Source: Nitrososphaera sp.
Lineage (GTDB): Archaea > Thermoproteota > Nitrososphaeria > Nitrososphaerales > Nitrososphaeraceae
DNA length: 13,644 bases
Direction: 5' to 3'
Assembly (NCBI GenBank): GCA_023252395.1
Contig: JAJPDY010000010.1
Span: 1 to 13,644 of the forward strand
Shown here: positions 1-7,052 of the stretch, in pieces
Layout of the letters: every line of letters starts with the position of its first letter
Position numbering within the stretch: position 1 is the stretch's first letter
Translations under genes and position numbers: made by a program
Notes under the pieces: generated by a model
What the model saw: the letters and a program-made list of their open reading frames with translations, nothing else
Databases searched by the model: none
What the model was told of the DNA's origin: nothing

Positions 1-257
1 GAGGATAGCGAGCTTGCCACTGCCTCTTCCGCCCTGCGCCTTGTCTCGTCTGCAACCGGCTCTATCAGGTCTTTTGTGATAAAGTCCTCTTTCTGGCCGG
101 AAAAGAACCCGAGCACCACGACAAACGGGCTCTTGCCGCTGATTCCCAAAGAGCAGAGGTATAGCAATTGTCTGCCTCCAAAGTCGATAGAGTTGCATCC
201 TGACAGGTCGTCGGGGTACTCGATCAGGCGTGTTGTAGTTGCTAGTGCGGATTCCAT
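1..257 (-). CDS. Hypothetical protein, N-terminal part only (runs off the window)
   Basis: Reading the minus strand from an ATG at 257 gives an open frame of 85 codons to the window edge, beginning MESALATTTRLIEYPDDLSG. Visible features are a hydrophobic, beta-like stretch (LYLCSLGISG, then SPFVVVLGFF at about residues 46-55) followed by a charged helix rich in Glu and Arg (about residues 66-85). I do not recognise the family and assign no function. It is divergent from argH with a 117-base gap, so the two may share regulation. A weak TATA-like element (TTATAG on the minus strand, about 279-284) lies roughly 25 bases upstream of the ATG. The frame is supported by its unbroken length, codon use like its neighbours and the upstream gap. 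The plus-strand open frame here lacks any such support and is treated as a shadow. Confidence 0.6.
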   Translation of the reverse strand, partial: MESALATTTRLIEYPDDLSGCNSIDFGGRQLLYLCSLGISGKSPFVVVLGFFSGQKEDFITKDLIEPVADETRRRAEEAVASSLS

Positions 258-301
258 GGAAAAGTGACTGTTAAAAACTATAACAAGCGACAAGCTTACG
301 C

Positions 302-315
302 CCGTTTACAAACGG
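302..315. promoter_or_regulatory. Palindrome CCGTTT-AC-AAACGG between divergent promoters
   Basis: The arms CCGTTT and AAACGG are perfect reverse complements with a 2-base spacer. The element lies between the start of the minus-strand hypothetical gene (257) and the argH TATA box (about 344). The position suits an operator acting on one or both divergent genes. The regulator is unknown. A 14-bp dyad of this quality could also arise by chance. Confidence 0.35.
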
Positions 316-343
316 ATTGATGCAAGCTAGCTAGTCGTATAAT

Positions 344-354
344 GTTAAAATAAA
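344..354 (+). promoter_or_regulatory. Putative TATA box of argH
   Basis: GTTAAAATAAA is centred about 26 bases before the ATG at 375. This is the spacing expected if transcription starts at or next to the start codon, giving a leaderless mRNA. No Shine-Dalgarno motif precedes the ATG, which agrees with that. Confidence 0.5.
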
Positions 355-374
355 GCGCCAACGGTGCACATTGC

Positions 375-1853
375 ATGTACAGGTCTCGGCCCAAGGACAG
401 CCTCGGTGACGACGTGCTCCGCTTTCTCTCCTCGATGCAGCACGACCAGTCGATACTGTACTACGACATCCTTGGAAGCCAGGCGCATTCTATAATGCTC
501 CATGAAATGGGCAACATTTCTGCGGGCGAGCTCAAAAAGATCCTGTCTTCCCTTGAGGAGGCAAAAAAGAAACCCGAGATAATAGACAAAGAAGGCTACG
601 AGGATATTCATGAGGCGCTTGAGGCGTTCGTGATCAAGAGCGCGGGCATGGACGCAGGCGGCAAGATGCACACCGCAAGGTCGAGGAACGATCAAGTGGT
701 ACTTGACATCAGGATGAAGGTGCGCGACGACATCAATGCAATATGCGCTGCCCTTGCGGATCTCGTGGCAAGCCTTGTAGAGCGGGCAAAGGAAAGCAAG
801 AACGTGCCGATGCCGCTGTACACTCATTTGCAGCAGGGCCAGATAGGCACATTTTCACACTTGCTGCTGGCGTACGCGTATTCTCTGATGCGCGACATGG
901 AGCGGCTGTACCTGTCATACGGCAGGATAAACCAGTCGCCCCTTGGAGCGTGCGCCATAGGCGGGTCGAGCATCAATATTGACCGGAAGAGGACCGCGGT
1001 CCTGCTTGGCTTTGATTCATTGGTAAAGAATTCAGTTGACGCGACAAGCTCGCGTGACGTGTTTCTTGAATACGCCGCGACGCTTGCCATACTGTCAAGC
1101 ACTCTTGGCAGGATGGCTGAAGACTTTATACTGTGGTCGACAACGGAATTTGGCTACATCGAACTTGCAGACCGCTACAGCTCGACATCGAGCGCGATGC
1201 CGCAAAAGAAAAACCCCGACCCGCTAGAATTGACAAGGGCAAAATCCGCGATAGTGACTGGCAACCTTGTGTCGATGCTAGGAATCGTCAAGGCGCTTCC
1301 GTCCGGCTACAGCCGCGACTTGCAGGACTTGAAGCCGCCGTTATTTGGCGCGTCTTTAATTACGCTTGACACTGTAAAGATAATGGACGGAGTTGTCAAG
1401 ACGCTCCAGATAAACAAAGAAAAGATGCGGCAAGCTGCGAGCACCAGCTACGCGGTTTCGCTAGACATTGCAGAACAGCTAGTGACAAAGCACAAGCTTC
1501 CATTTAGGAGCGCGCACAAAATAGTGGGCGCGCTGGTAGACAAGGCCGCGAGCATGGGTAACGTGCCCCTTGGCAAGCTAGAAGTGTCAGACATTACTTC
1601 TATTCTAAAGACGCTCAAATCTGATCTCAAGGCAGACGAGCTGGCCAAGATAATCAAAGAGATGACTCCTGAAAAGTCATTGCAAGTGCGCAAGTCGTCC
1701 GGCTCGCCCAACCCTGCAGAGCAAGAGGAGATGATACAGTCGCTCTCCCAAGGAGTGTCAAACTACAAGGTGGGGATTGGCAAGCGCACCAAGATGGTTG
1801 AGGGCTCGTTTGACAACCTTGCCAAGACAGTCGAGAAATACCTGCAATCATGA
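375..1853 (+). CDS. argH: Argininosuccinate lyase
   Basis: This enzyme cleaves argininosuccinate to arginine and fumarate, the last step of arginine synthesis in the cytoplasm. It belongs to the fumarase/aspartase superfamily and works as a homotetramer. The 492-residue length is typical to slightly long. Conserved blocks are HTARSRNDQ (residues 99-107), THLQQGQ (150-156, with the catalytic-base histidine 151) and the superfamily signature SSAMPQKKNPD (272-282), whose Ser 272/273 region forms the catalytic flexible loop. The C-terminal helical domain runs to about residue 490. The ATG at 375 is preceded by a TATA box at the right distance for a leaderless start. argH has its own promoter and a T-rich terminator before the lysine operon, so it is probably a separate unit. 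Its location beside lysW genes fits organisms in which arginine and lysine are built on the same carrier protein. The identification is secure. Confidence 0.96.
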   Translation: MYRSRPKDSLGDDVLRFLSSMQHDQSILYYDILGSQAHSIMLHEMGNISAGELKKILSSLEEAKKKPEIIDKEGYEDIHEALEAFVIKSAGMDAGGKMHTARSRNDQVVLDIRMKVRDDINAICAALADLVASLVERAKESKNVPMPLYTHLQQGQIGTFSHLLLAYAYSLMRDMERLYLSYGRINQSPLGACAIGGSSINIDRKRTAVLLGFDSLVKNSVDATSSRDVFLEYAATLAILSSTLGRMAEDFILWSTTEFGYIELADRYSSTSSAMPQKKNPDPLELTRAKSAIVTGNLVSMLGIVKALPSGYSRDLQDLKPPLFGASLITLDTVKIMDGVVKTLQINKEKMRQAASTSYAVSLDIAEQLVTKHKLPFRSAHKIVGALVDKAASMGNVPLGKLEVSDITSILKTLKSDLKADELAKIIKEMTPEKSLQVRKSSGSPNPAEQEEMIQSLSQGVSNYKVGIGKRTKMVEGSFDNLAKTVEKYLQS

Positions 1854-1881
1854 CCGTTATCGCATTTGTACCGAAAAATCT

Positions 1882-1945
1882 GCTGAAATTCGTGCCTTTT
1901 TCTTGTTCTGATGGCGTTTAGAGCAGGCAAAGGCGCTGAAATTCG
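1882..1945. repeat. Two direct copies of GCTGAAATTCG upstream of the lysine operon
   Basis: Identical 11-mers occur at 1882-1892 and 1935-1945. Their start-to-start distance is 53 bases, close to five turns of DNA, so both copies face the same side of the helix. They lie between the end of argH and the TATA box at 1963. This is a plausible paired binding site for a regulator of the lysine operon, for example an Lrp-family protein. No protein can be assigned from the sequence. Confidence 0.4.
1896..1908 (+). terminator. argH: T-rich terminator after argH
   Basis: CCTTTTTCTTGTT begins 43 bases after the argH stop codon. Archaeal RNA polymerase terminates on runs of T in the coding strand without needing a hairpin. 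The site lies between the argH stop and the promoter of the next operon, as expected. Confidence 0.5.
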
Positions 1946-1962
1946 CTGTTTTAGTTGCGATA

Positions 1963-1972
1963 AAGTTTATAT
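1963..1972 (+). promoter_or_regulatory. TATA box of the homocitrate synthase-lysWXK operon
   Basis: AAGTTTATAT is a good archaeal TATA box. It predicts a transcription start near 1994-1996, giving a leader of fewer than ten bases before the ATG at 2004. Confidence 0.6.
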
Positions 1973-2003
1973 CGTGTCCGAAACCAGTTAAAGGGTGCAG
2001 TAA

Positions 2004-3224
2004 ATGTCGCTAAAATCAGACGATCCAAACTATTATGCGCACCAGTACAACTGGATGAACGAAAACGGCAACCACAAGAGGATAAGGATTCTTGACAGCA
2101 CGCTTCGAGAGGGCGAGCAGCACCCCGGAGTGTCATTCACGATAAAGCAGAGAATCCAGATTGCTTGGATGCTCGACTCTTTTGGAGTTGACCAGATAGA
2201 GATCAGCCCAGTTGTGTCGCCGGATCACGCCGAAGCGACAAAGACCATAATCAAGCAGGGTCTGAGGGCAGACATTGTCGCGCACACTCGGGCGATCAAG
2301 TCTGATGTCGACATTGCAATCGACTGCGGGGCAACGTGGGTCGCGACATACATGGGTATCTCCGATATTCACCTGTCTGCAAAGCTAAAGATCAGCCGCG
2401 AAGAAGCCAAAATAAGGGCGCTTGAAGTCGCCGACTATATCAAGGCGCACGGGTTAAAGTCAAGGTTCACGATGGAAGACGCAAGCAGGACAGAGCCGGC
2501 GTTTCTGATTGAAATGTGCAAGGAGATGAACAAGCGCGGGATTGAAAGGGTGAGCATACCAGACACCGTCGGCATCATGCGGCCACGCGGCATGTACAAC
2601 TTGGTAAAGATGGTGCATAACAGCATCGACACTTCAAAAACGGCGCTTGACGTGCACTGCCATAATGACGTCGGGCTTGCACTTGCAAACGCGCTTTCAG
2701 GGTGCGAAGCAGGAGCCGACCAGATCCACACGACCATAGACGGGTTTGGCGAGCGCACTGGAATCCCGAGCCTGTCAGAAACTGCAGTGGCGCTTACGCT
2801 AATCTACAAGTCAAACAACGACCTCCGGCTCCACATGCTAAAGGACCTGTCAAGGACGATAGCAGAATACGTCGGCCTCCAGATTCCAGAGTCAAAGCCA
2901 ATAGTTGGCGACAGCGCGTACAAGCACAAGGCCGGCACGCACCTTGCAGCGATTCTGAAAAACCCTGCTGCCTACGAAATAATAGAGCCCAAGATGGTTG
3001 GCAACCGGCGCAAGATAGTGTTTGGCGAGCTTGCAGGCAAGAACGGCGCCGCCTATCTGCTGGCGCTGCTTGGCCTTGAAACCGGCAAGCACGAGGCAGA
3101 GGCGCTTGCGCGCGGCCTGAAGGAACTGCGCATGGGCGACATACTGGAATTGTACCTAGACGACAGGTTGGAGAGAAAGATACTTAATGACGCTGCAGTA
3201 AAGGTTAGTCCATCAAAGGAGTAA
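2004..3224 (+). CDS. hcs: Homocitrate synthase
   Basis: This enzyme condenses 2-oxoglutarate with acetyl-CoA to homocitrate, the committed step of lysine synthesis by the alpha-aminoadipate route. Archaeal versions are often labelled lysS. It belongs to the DRE-TIM metallolyase family. DSTLREGEQ (residues 31-39) supplies the Asp/Arg/Glu motif, HCHND (218-222) supplies metal-binding histidines, and HKAGTH (308-313) is the family's C-terminal active-site block. The GFGERTGI block (247-254) resembles homocitrate synthases more than isopropylmalate synthases, which usually read GERAGN. At 406 residues it lacks the long regulatory domain of isopropylmalate synthases. It is the first gene of an operon, with lysW starting 7 bases after its stop; this context settles homocitrate over citramalate or isopropylmalate synthase. 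Substrate preference remains inferred. Confidence 0.9.
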   Translation: MSLKSDDPNYYAHQYNWMNENGNHKRIRILDSTLREGEQHPGVSFTIKQRIQIAWMLDSFGVDQIEISPVVSPDHAEATKTIIKQGLRADIVAHTRAIKSDVDIAIDCGATWVATYMGISDIHLSAKLKISREEAKIRALEVADYIKAHGLKSRFTMEDASRTEPAFLIEMCKEMNKRGIERVSIPDTVGIMRPRGMYNLVKMVHNSIDTSKTALDVHCHNDVGLALANALSGCEAGADQIHTTIDGFGERTGIPSLSETAVALTLIYKSNNDLRLHMLKDLSRTIAEYVGLQIPESKPIVGDSAYKHKAGTHLAAILKNPAAYEIIEPKMVGNRRKIVFGELAGKNGAAYLLALLGLETGKHEAEALARGLKELRMGDILELYLDDRLERKILNDAAVKVSPSKE

Positions 3225-3231
3225 ATGACAG

Positions 3232-3399
3232 ATGGTCAAATGTCCAGAATGCGACGCGGAAATAAAGATACCTGCTGACTCGATAGAAGGCGAGATCGTG
3301 ACCTGCCCCGACTGCGGAGCAAGCTACGAACTGGTCAAGTCAGGCGAAGGATTTAACATAAAACCGGCTCAGGTTGTCGGCGAGGACTGGGGTCAGTGA
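3232..3399 (+). CDS. lysW: Amino-group carrier protein LysW (ends in Gln)
   Basis: A 55-residue acidic protein beginning MVKCPECDAEIKIP. LysW carries alpha-aminoadipate (or glutamate in arginine synthesis) and protects its amino group while kinase, reductase and aminotransferase convert it to lysine or ornithine. Zinc ligands C4, C7, C25 and C28 form the N-terminal ribbon. The tail is VVGEDWGQ. The characterised proteins end EDWGE, and the side-chain carboxylate of that last Glu is what LysX joins to the substrate. Here the last codon is CAG (Gln), immediately before TGA. The ATG is preceded by AAGGAG at 3215-3221 region, a good ribosome site. The stop overlaps the GTG start of lysX (GTGA), showing translational coupling. 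The gene is too short for ordinary ORF cut-offs. Identity is firm from the ribbon, the EDWG tail and the operon; the final residue is unexpected. Confidence 0.93.
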   Translation: MVKCPECDAEIKIPADSIEGEIVTCPDCGASYELVKSGEGFNIKPAQVVGEDWGQ

Positions 3400-4274
3400 G
3401 CCAAGAGCCGTCAAATTTTTCTGGCCGCTCTCTAACTATCCTCTACGACAACATCCGATGGGAAGAGAAGGCTCTGTACGAAGCCGCAAAGAAAAAGGGC
3501 GTGCAGGTTGAAAATCTAGATTGCAAGAACCTTGTGCTTGGCCTGAACGACAGGAACTCAAAATATCGCAACCAAGTAGTTATTCAGCGCTGCGTCAGCT
3601 ACTTCAAAAACGTTCACTCTACATCAGCGCTGGAGGGCTTGGGCGCGCACGTCATAAATCCGCTTGACGCAGCGATAATGTGCGGCAACAAGATGTACGC
3701 CCACATGAAGCTTGAAAATGCCGGCGTCAGGACTCCAAAGGCGATTTCTGCATTTTCAGAAGAATCTGCTCTTGCCGCTCTTGAAGAATTCGGCTACCCT
3801 GCAGTGATAAAGCCAACAGTCGGAAGCTGGGGCAGGCTCATTGCGCTCTTGCGTGACAAGGAAGCTGCTCGCGCAGTAATAGAAGACAGGGAGCACATGT
3901 TCCCGATTTACCATGTCTACTACTTTGAAGAGTTTGTCGAGCGGCCGCCAAGGGACATCCGGGCAATAGTGGTTGGCGACCGCGTAGTAGCTGCCATCTA
4001 TCGATATTCTGGCAGCGGCGAATGGAAGACCAACATGGCACTTGGAGGCCACGCAGAAGCATGCCCTGTTACAAAGGAGCTTGAAGACATTTGCATCAAG
4101 GCCACGCGCGCCCTAGGAGGCCAGATAGTCGGGGTAGACTTGATGGAGAGCAAGAGCGACGGGCTGATGGTCCACGAAGTGAATAATACCACTGAATTTA
4201 AAAATACCGTCCGGGTTACAGGAGTAGACATCCCCGGGTTGATGGTTGATTACGCGCTAGGGCAGGGAAAATAA
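3396..4274 (+). CDS. lysX: LysW ligase LysX (RimK-type ATP-grasp)
   Basis: This ATP-grasp ligase joins the amino group of alpha-aminoadipate (LysX) or glutamate (ArgX) to the C-terminus of LysW using ATP. Its 292 residues match the family. The N-terminal pre-ATP-grasp domain (about 11-100) is followed by the glycine-rich nucleotide loop VIKPTVGSWGR (137-147), the basic/glycine segment KTNMALGGHAE (211-221) and the metal-binding end EVNNTTEFKN (261-270). From memory, an Asn-Ser/Thr pair after EFK marks the aminoadipate type and Gly-Phe marks the glutamate-only ArgX, so FKNT here favours LysX; this rule should be verified. The GTG start overlaps the lysW stop by four bases. If no second ligase exists in the genome, this one may serve both lysine and arginine. 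It must act on a LysW that ends in Gln, which is odd. Confidence 0.9.
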   Translation: MSQEPSNFSGRSLTILYDNIRWEEKALYEAAKKKGVQVENLDCKNLVLGLNDRNSKYRNQVVIQRCVSYFKNVHSTSALEGLGAHVINPLDAAIMCGNKMYAHMKLENAGVRTPKAISAFSEESALAALEEFGYPAVIKPTVGSWGRLIALLRDKEAARAVIEDREHMFPIYHVYYFEEFVERPPRDIRAIVVGDRVVAAIYRYSGSGEWKTNMALGGHAEACPVTKELEDICIKATRALGGQIVGVDLMESKSDGLMVHEVNNTTEFKNTVRVTGVDIPGLMVDYALGQGK

Positions 4275-4280
4275 GAGGCA

Positions 4281-5396
4281 TTGGTTTCGCCAAGTTATGC
4301 CATTGAATTATTAAAAAAGGCGCTAGAGCTTTACACGCCGTCAAGGTCCGAAGCTGCCCTTGCCAACCTGATAAAGGACAAGTGCGTAAACGAGCTTGGT
4401 TTTGAGCAGGTAAACATTGACAGCGTCGGCAACATCATCGCCTCAAAGGGGACGGGCGCGCCAAGGATTCTGCTGTGCGGCCACATGGACACGGTCCCGG
4501 GTCAGGTGCCTGTGAGGATAGAAGACGGCTACATCTATGGCCGCGGCGCTTCTGACGCAAAAGCCCCTCTGATAGCAATGCTCCTTGCAGCATCAGAGTT
4601 TCCAAAGCAGGGAGGCACGGTAACCTTTGCCGGGGTAGTTGACGAAGAAGGCAACGCGACAGGAGTCAAGCAGCTGGTAAAGAGCAAGCTTGGAGTCGAC
4701 TACGCAATATTTGGCGAGCCTTCAGGCGTTGAAAACATTACAGTCGCGTACAAGGGCAGGCTTGCGATAAGGCTGACATGCGACGTGGGCGACAGCGCGC
4801 ACGCAAGCGCTCCATGGCTTGCCAAGAACTCGATTGAAGAAATGTATGATTTCTGGAAAGCTGTGAAGGCAGAGATAGAGCGCGTCGGAACCGCAGAGAA
4901 CAAGGCCAAGTCGATCAGCTGCAGCCTGACCGAGATAACTGGTGGCTCTAGCCACAACGTCACTCCGCAAAAGTGCAAGATAACAATAGATATCCGGGTG
5001 CCGACTATAACCACATGCGAAAACGTTCTTCGCATGGTCGACACTGTCATTACCAAAGTCGCTTCCGAAAAGGGAGTAAAGGCGACTTATCGCATTGAGG
5101 ACAAGACCGAGCCCTTTGAAGCAGACCATTCGTCGCCCCTTGTCAGGGCGCTCCTGCTGTCTGTGCTTGACGTGCGCAAAAAGAGGCCGATGCTTCTGCG
5201 AAAGACAGGAACTGGCGACATGAACGTGCTTGGGCACAACTTCAAGATACCAGTGATCACTTATGGCCCCGGCGATCCCCATGCCTCACATACCGCTGAC
5301 GAGCGGGTGAATATTGACGAATATGTGTCAAGCATCGAGGTGTACGAGCGGGCGCTTTTCCACATGTCGCGCCTGCACCACCTAAGAAAGAAATAG
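4281..5396 (+). CDS. lysK: [LysW]-lysine/ornithine hydrolase LysK
   Basis: An M20-family metallopeptidase of 371 residues that cuts the bond between LysW and finished lysine (or ornithine), ending the carrier cycle. Catalytic and metal-binding residues are visible: CGHMDTV (H68, D70), GRGASDAK (D92), DEEG (general base E122, E123), GEPSG (E146) and HASHTADE (H337). The dimerisation domain lies at about 160-275 between the two halves of the catalytic domain. The start is taken as the TTG at 4281, six bases after the lysX stop, because no ATG or GTG lies in frame upstream of the conserved N-terminus; GAGG sits just upstream but unusually close. It is the last gene of the operon. The function as LysW-deblocking enzyme rather than another M20 deacylase rests on the adjacent lysW and lysX. 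Confidence 0.9.
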   Translation: MVSPSYAIELLKKALELYTPSRSEAALANLIKDKCVNELGFEQVNIDSVGNIIASKGTGAPRILLCGHMDTVPGQVPVRIEDGYIYGRGASDAKAPLIAMLLAASEFPKQGGTVTFAGVVDEEGNATGVKQLVKSKLGVDYAIFGEPSGVENITVAYKGRLAIRLTCDVGDSAHASAPWLAKNSIEEMYDFWKAVKAEIERVGTAENKAKSISCSLTEITGGSSHNVTPQKCKITIDIRVPTITTCENVLRMVDTVITKVASEKGVKATYRIEDKTEPFEADHSSPLVRALLLSVLDVRKKRPMLLRKTGTGDMNVLGHNFKIPVITYGPGDPHASHTADERVNIDEYVSSIEVYERALFHMSRLHHLRKK

Positions 5397-5403
5397 CGAT
5401 GCC

Positions 5404-5411
5404 AAAATATA
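5404..5411 (+). promoter_or_regulatory. dph5: TATA box of dph5
   Basis: AAAATATA is centred about 27 bases before the ATG at 5434, predicting transcription from the start codon itself (leaderless). It lies in the 37-base gap after lysK, so dph5 is probably transcribed on its own as well as by read-through. Confidence 0.6.
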
Positions 5412-5433
5412 GGCGTCGGCTGCTCCCTGCACC

Positions 5434-6501
5434 ATGCTATGGTTAGTGGGAGCTGGCATCAACGGCTACAGAGGATTGAGCCTTGCTGCCCTTGATGTTC
5501 TGAAAAGGTGCGACGTTGTTTATGTAGAACGGTTCACAAGCGCCCTGTCTGATTCAGACTTGCAGGGCATGGATTCGCTTTTGGGCAGAGAGGTCAAGCC
5601 CGTCCAGAGATGGTTTGTCGAAGACGGCCGGGAGATTCTCGAAGCGGCAAAGTCAAAAGAAGTTGCGCTTGTAACGTACGGCGACCCGCTCATTGCCACC
5701 ACCCACAGCGAGCTCCGGGCAAGAGCTGCCAAAAACTCTGTCAAGACAGGCGTCTTGCATTCCGCGTCTGGCATTGCGTCAATCATTGGCGAAACCGGCC
5801 TGCACGTCTACAAGTTTGGCAGGATGGTCACCATGATGTCAGAACCCCAGTCTGCCATAAGCGTGTACAACACCGTCTTTGACAACCTGCTTTCCGGGAA
5901 CCACACCCTCATTTTGACTGAATACAGCCTTGACGAGAACAGGAAGGAGCCGTTCTTTCTCGACCCTTCTTCGGTGCTCAAGATGCTGCTTGAAGTAGAG
6001 CGCGACCAGAGGCACCAGATTTTCTCTGACGACACGTTTGCAGTCGTTGCCTCCAGAGTGGGCATGGACGACCAAAAGCTGGTTTCAGGCAAGGTCAAGT
6101 CGCTTGTGCAGGCAGGCTTTGGCGCCGGTCCGCATTCAGTTATCATCACAGGCGCCCTCCATTTTACCGAAGCCGACGCGCTTGCCGCATTGACTGAATG
6201 CCTTGACTCTCCAAGTGACAACTCGCAGAATGTGAAGAGGATTTCGACACAAATGATAGAGCGCTACGCGCCAAAGGCCAAGCAGGCAGTGCAGCAGATG
6301 CGCGAAATCATACGGCATGACAAGGACAACAAGGGGATGTTTGAAGTGCTCGACAACGCAGAATACTATATCGCCGATGCCGAGAGGTTCCTGCGGCAGG
6401 CAAAGTACGAGCTGGCTGTCCTGAGCATAGGCTACGCAGAAGGCTTGGTGGATGCTCTACGCTTCCAAAAAGGCATAAACCCGTGGAACCCGGGTGGCTG
6501 A
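5434..6501 (+). CDS. dph5: Diphthine synthase with fused C-terminal DUF357-like domain
   Basis: Dph5 (DphB) uses S-adenosylmethionine to methylate the modified histidine of elongation factor 2 during diphthamide synthesis. The first ~265 residues match the tetrapyrrole-methylase fold: MLWLVGAGING at the N-terminus, GDPLIATTH (83-91), LHSASG (108-113) and GPHSVIITGALHFTEADAL (232-250). Ordinary archaeal Dph5 proteins stop near 260-270 residues. This one has 355. The extra helical segment, about 266-345, contains LDNAEYYIADAERFL and AVLSIGYAEGLVDALR, which resembles the archaeal DUF357 family, normally a small separate protein of unknown function. The reading frame is continuous and a leaderless-type TATA box supports the ATG. 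The methyltransferase call is firm; the DUF357 assignment is by pattern recognition. Confidence 0.92.
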   Translation: MLWLVGAGINGYRGLSLAALDVLKRCDVVYVERFTSALSDSDLQGMDSLLGREVKPVQRWFVEDGREILEAAKSKEVALVTYGDPLIATTHSELRARAAKNSVKTGVLHSASGIASIIGETGLHVYKFGRMVTMMSEPQSAISVYNTVFDNLLSGNHTLILTEYSLDENRKEPFFLDPSSVLKMLLEVERDQRHQIFSDDTFAVVASRVGMDDQKLVSGKVKSLVQAGFGAGPHSVIITGALHFTEADALAALTECLDSPSDNSQNVKRISTQMIERYAPKAKQAVQQMREIIRHDKDNKGMFEVLDNAEYYIADAERFLRQAKYELAVLSIGYAEGLVDALRFQKGINPWNPGG

Positions 6502-6503
6502 CG

Positions 6504-6511
6504 TATATATA
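6504..6511 (+). promoter_or_regulatory. TATA-like element before the pentapeptide-repeat gene
   Basis: TATATATA starts three bases after the dph5 stop codon. Its centre is only about 18 bases before the ATG at 6526, but about 27 bases before an in-frame GTG at 6535. Either the protein starts at GTG on a leaderless transcript, or the gene is read from upstream transcripts using the GAGAGG ribosome site at 6513-6518. Confidence 0.45.
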
Positions 6512-6525
6512 AGAGAGGCAGGCTG

Positions 6526-7038
6526 ATGGCAGGCGTGTCTGGCAATCAGGAAGACGGCTTTAAACTTCTGGCAGAAGGCAAAGTAAAGGAATTCAACAGC
6601 TGGAGGATGAAGAACCTGATAGTAAAGCTGGATTTTGCCGGCAGGGATCTGGCAGGCAAAAACATCTCTGGCGCTTTTCTAAACGGCGTGGTGGCAGACA
6701 AGGCAAACTTTAGCCGCGCCAACATTGCTGGTGCTAACTTTGTGCAGGCAAGCCTTAATGGCGCCAACTTTGAAGGCGCAGACCTTGCAGAGGCGCTTTT
6801 GATGTACACGGAAATGAAGGAGGTCAACCTGAAGGGTGCTAACCTGACAAAGACTAACCTGATGTGGGCCAACTTGCAGAACGCAGACCTGACTGGAAGC
6901 AGGATGTCAAAGACGGTATTTGTCGAAGCAAACCTGCAGGGAGCCAAGGTTTCAAGCGCAGACAAGGGAAATGCTTATGCAAAATACGCAAAGCTTGACG
7001 GCACGGCATGGCTTGAACCAGTCGCCGAAAAGCACTGA
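6526..7038 (+). CDS. Pentapeptide-repeat protein
   Basis: The protein has 170 residues. From about residue 41 to 147 it consists of A(N/D)Lxx-type five-residue repeats (for example ANFSR, ANIAG, ANFVQ, ANFEG, ADLAE, ANLTK, ANLQN, ADLTG), which fold into a right-handed quadrilateral beta helix about 20 repeats long. The N-terminal segment FKLLAEGKVKEFNSWR (12-27) is a helical lead-in often seen before such repeats. There is no signal peptide or membrane segment, so it is probably cytoplasmic. Some family members mimic DNA and bind gyrase, but most have no known role and nothing here links it to gyrase. The ATG has a GAGAGG ribosome site seven bases upstream; an in-frame GTG at 6535 is the alternative. 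It follows dph5 by 24 bases on the same strand. The fold is certain, the function unknown. Confidence 0.9.
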   Translation: MAGVSGNQEDGFKLLAEGKVKEFNSWRMKNLIVKLDFAGRDLAGKNISGAFLNGVVADKANFSRANIAGANFVQASLNGANFEGADLAEALLMYTEMKEVNLKGANLTKTNLMWANLQNADLTGSRMSKTVFVEANLQGAKVSSADKGNAYAKYAKLDGTAWLEPVAEKH

Positions 7039-7051
7039 TTTTTAAGATTTT
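7039..7051 (+). terminator. T-rich terminator after the pentapeptide-repeat gene
   Basis: TTTTTAAGATTTT follows the TGA stop directly. Two T runs within 13 bases match archaeal intrinsic termination and separate this gene from the respiratory operon. Confidence 0.5.
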
Positions 7052-7052
7052 G

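Noticed and set aside
76..267. Open frame of 63 codons on the plus strand at the window start
   Set aside because: It is antisense to a better minus-strand frame that has an ATG, no internal stop to the window edge and a promoter-like element; the plus frame shows no motif.
345..827. 160-codon minus-strand frame inside argH
   Set aside because: Antisense shadow of a certain gene; GC-rich third positions create long antisense frames. No promoter or domain.
4722..5282. 186-codon minus-strand frame inside lysK
   Set aside because: Fully within the conserved lysK coding region on the other strand and without recognisable motifs.
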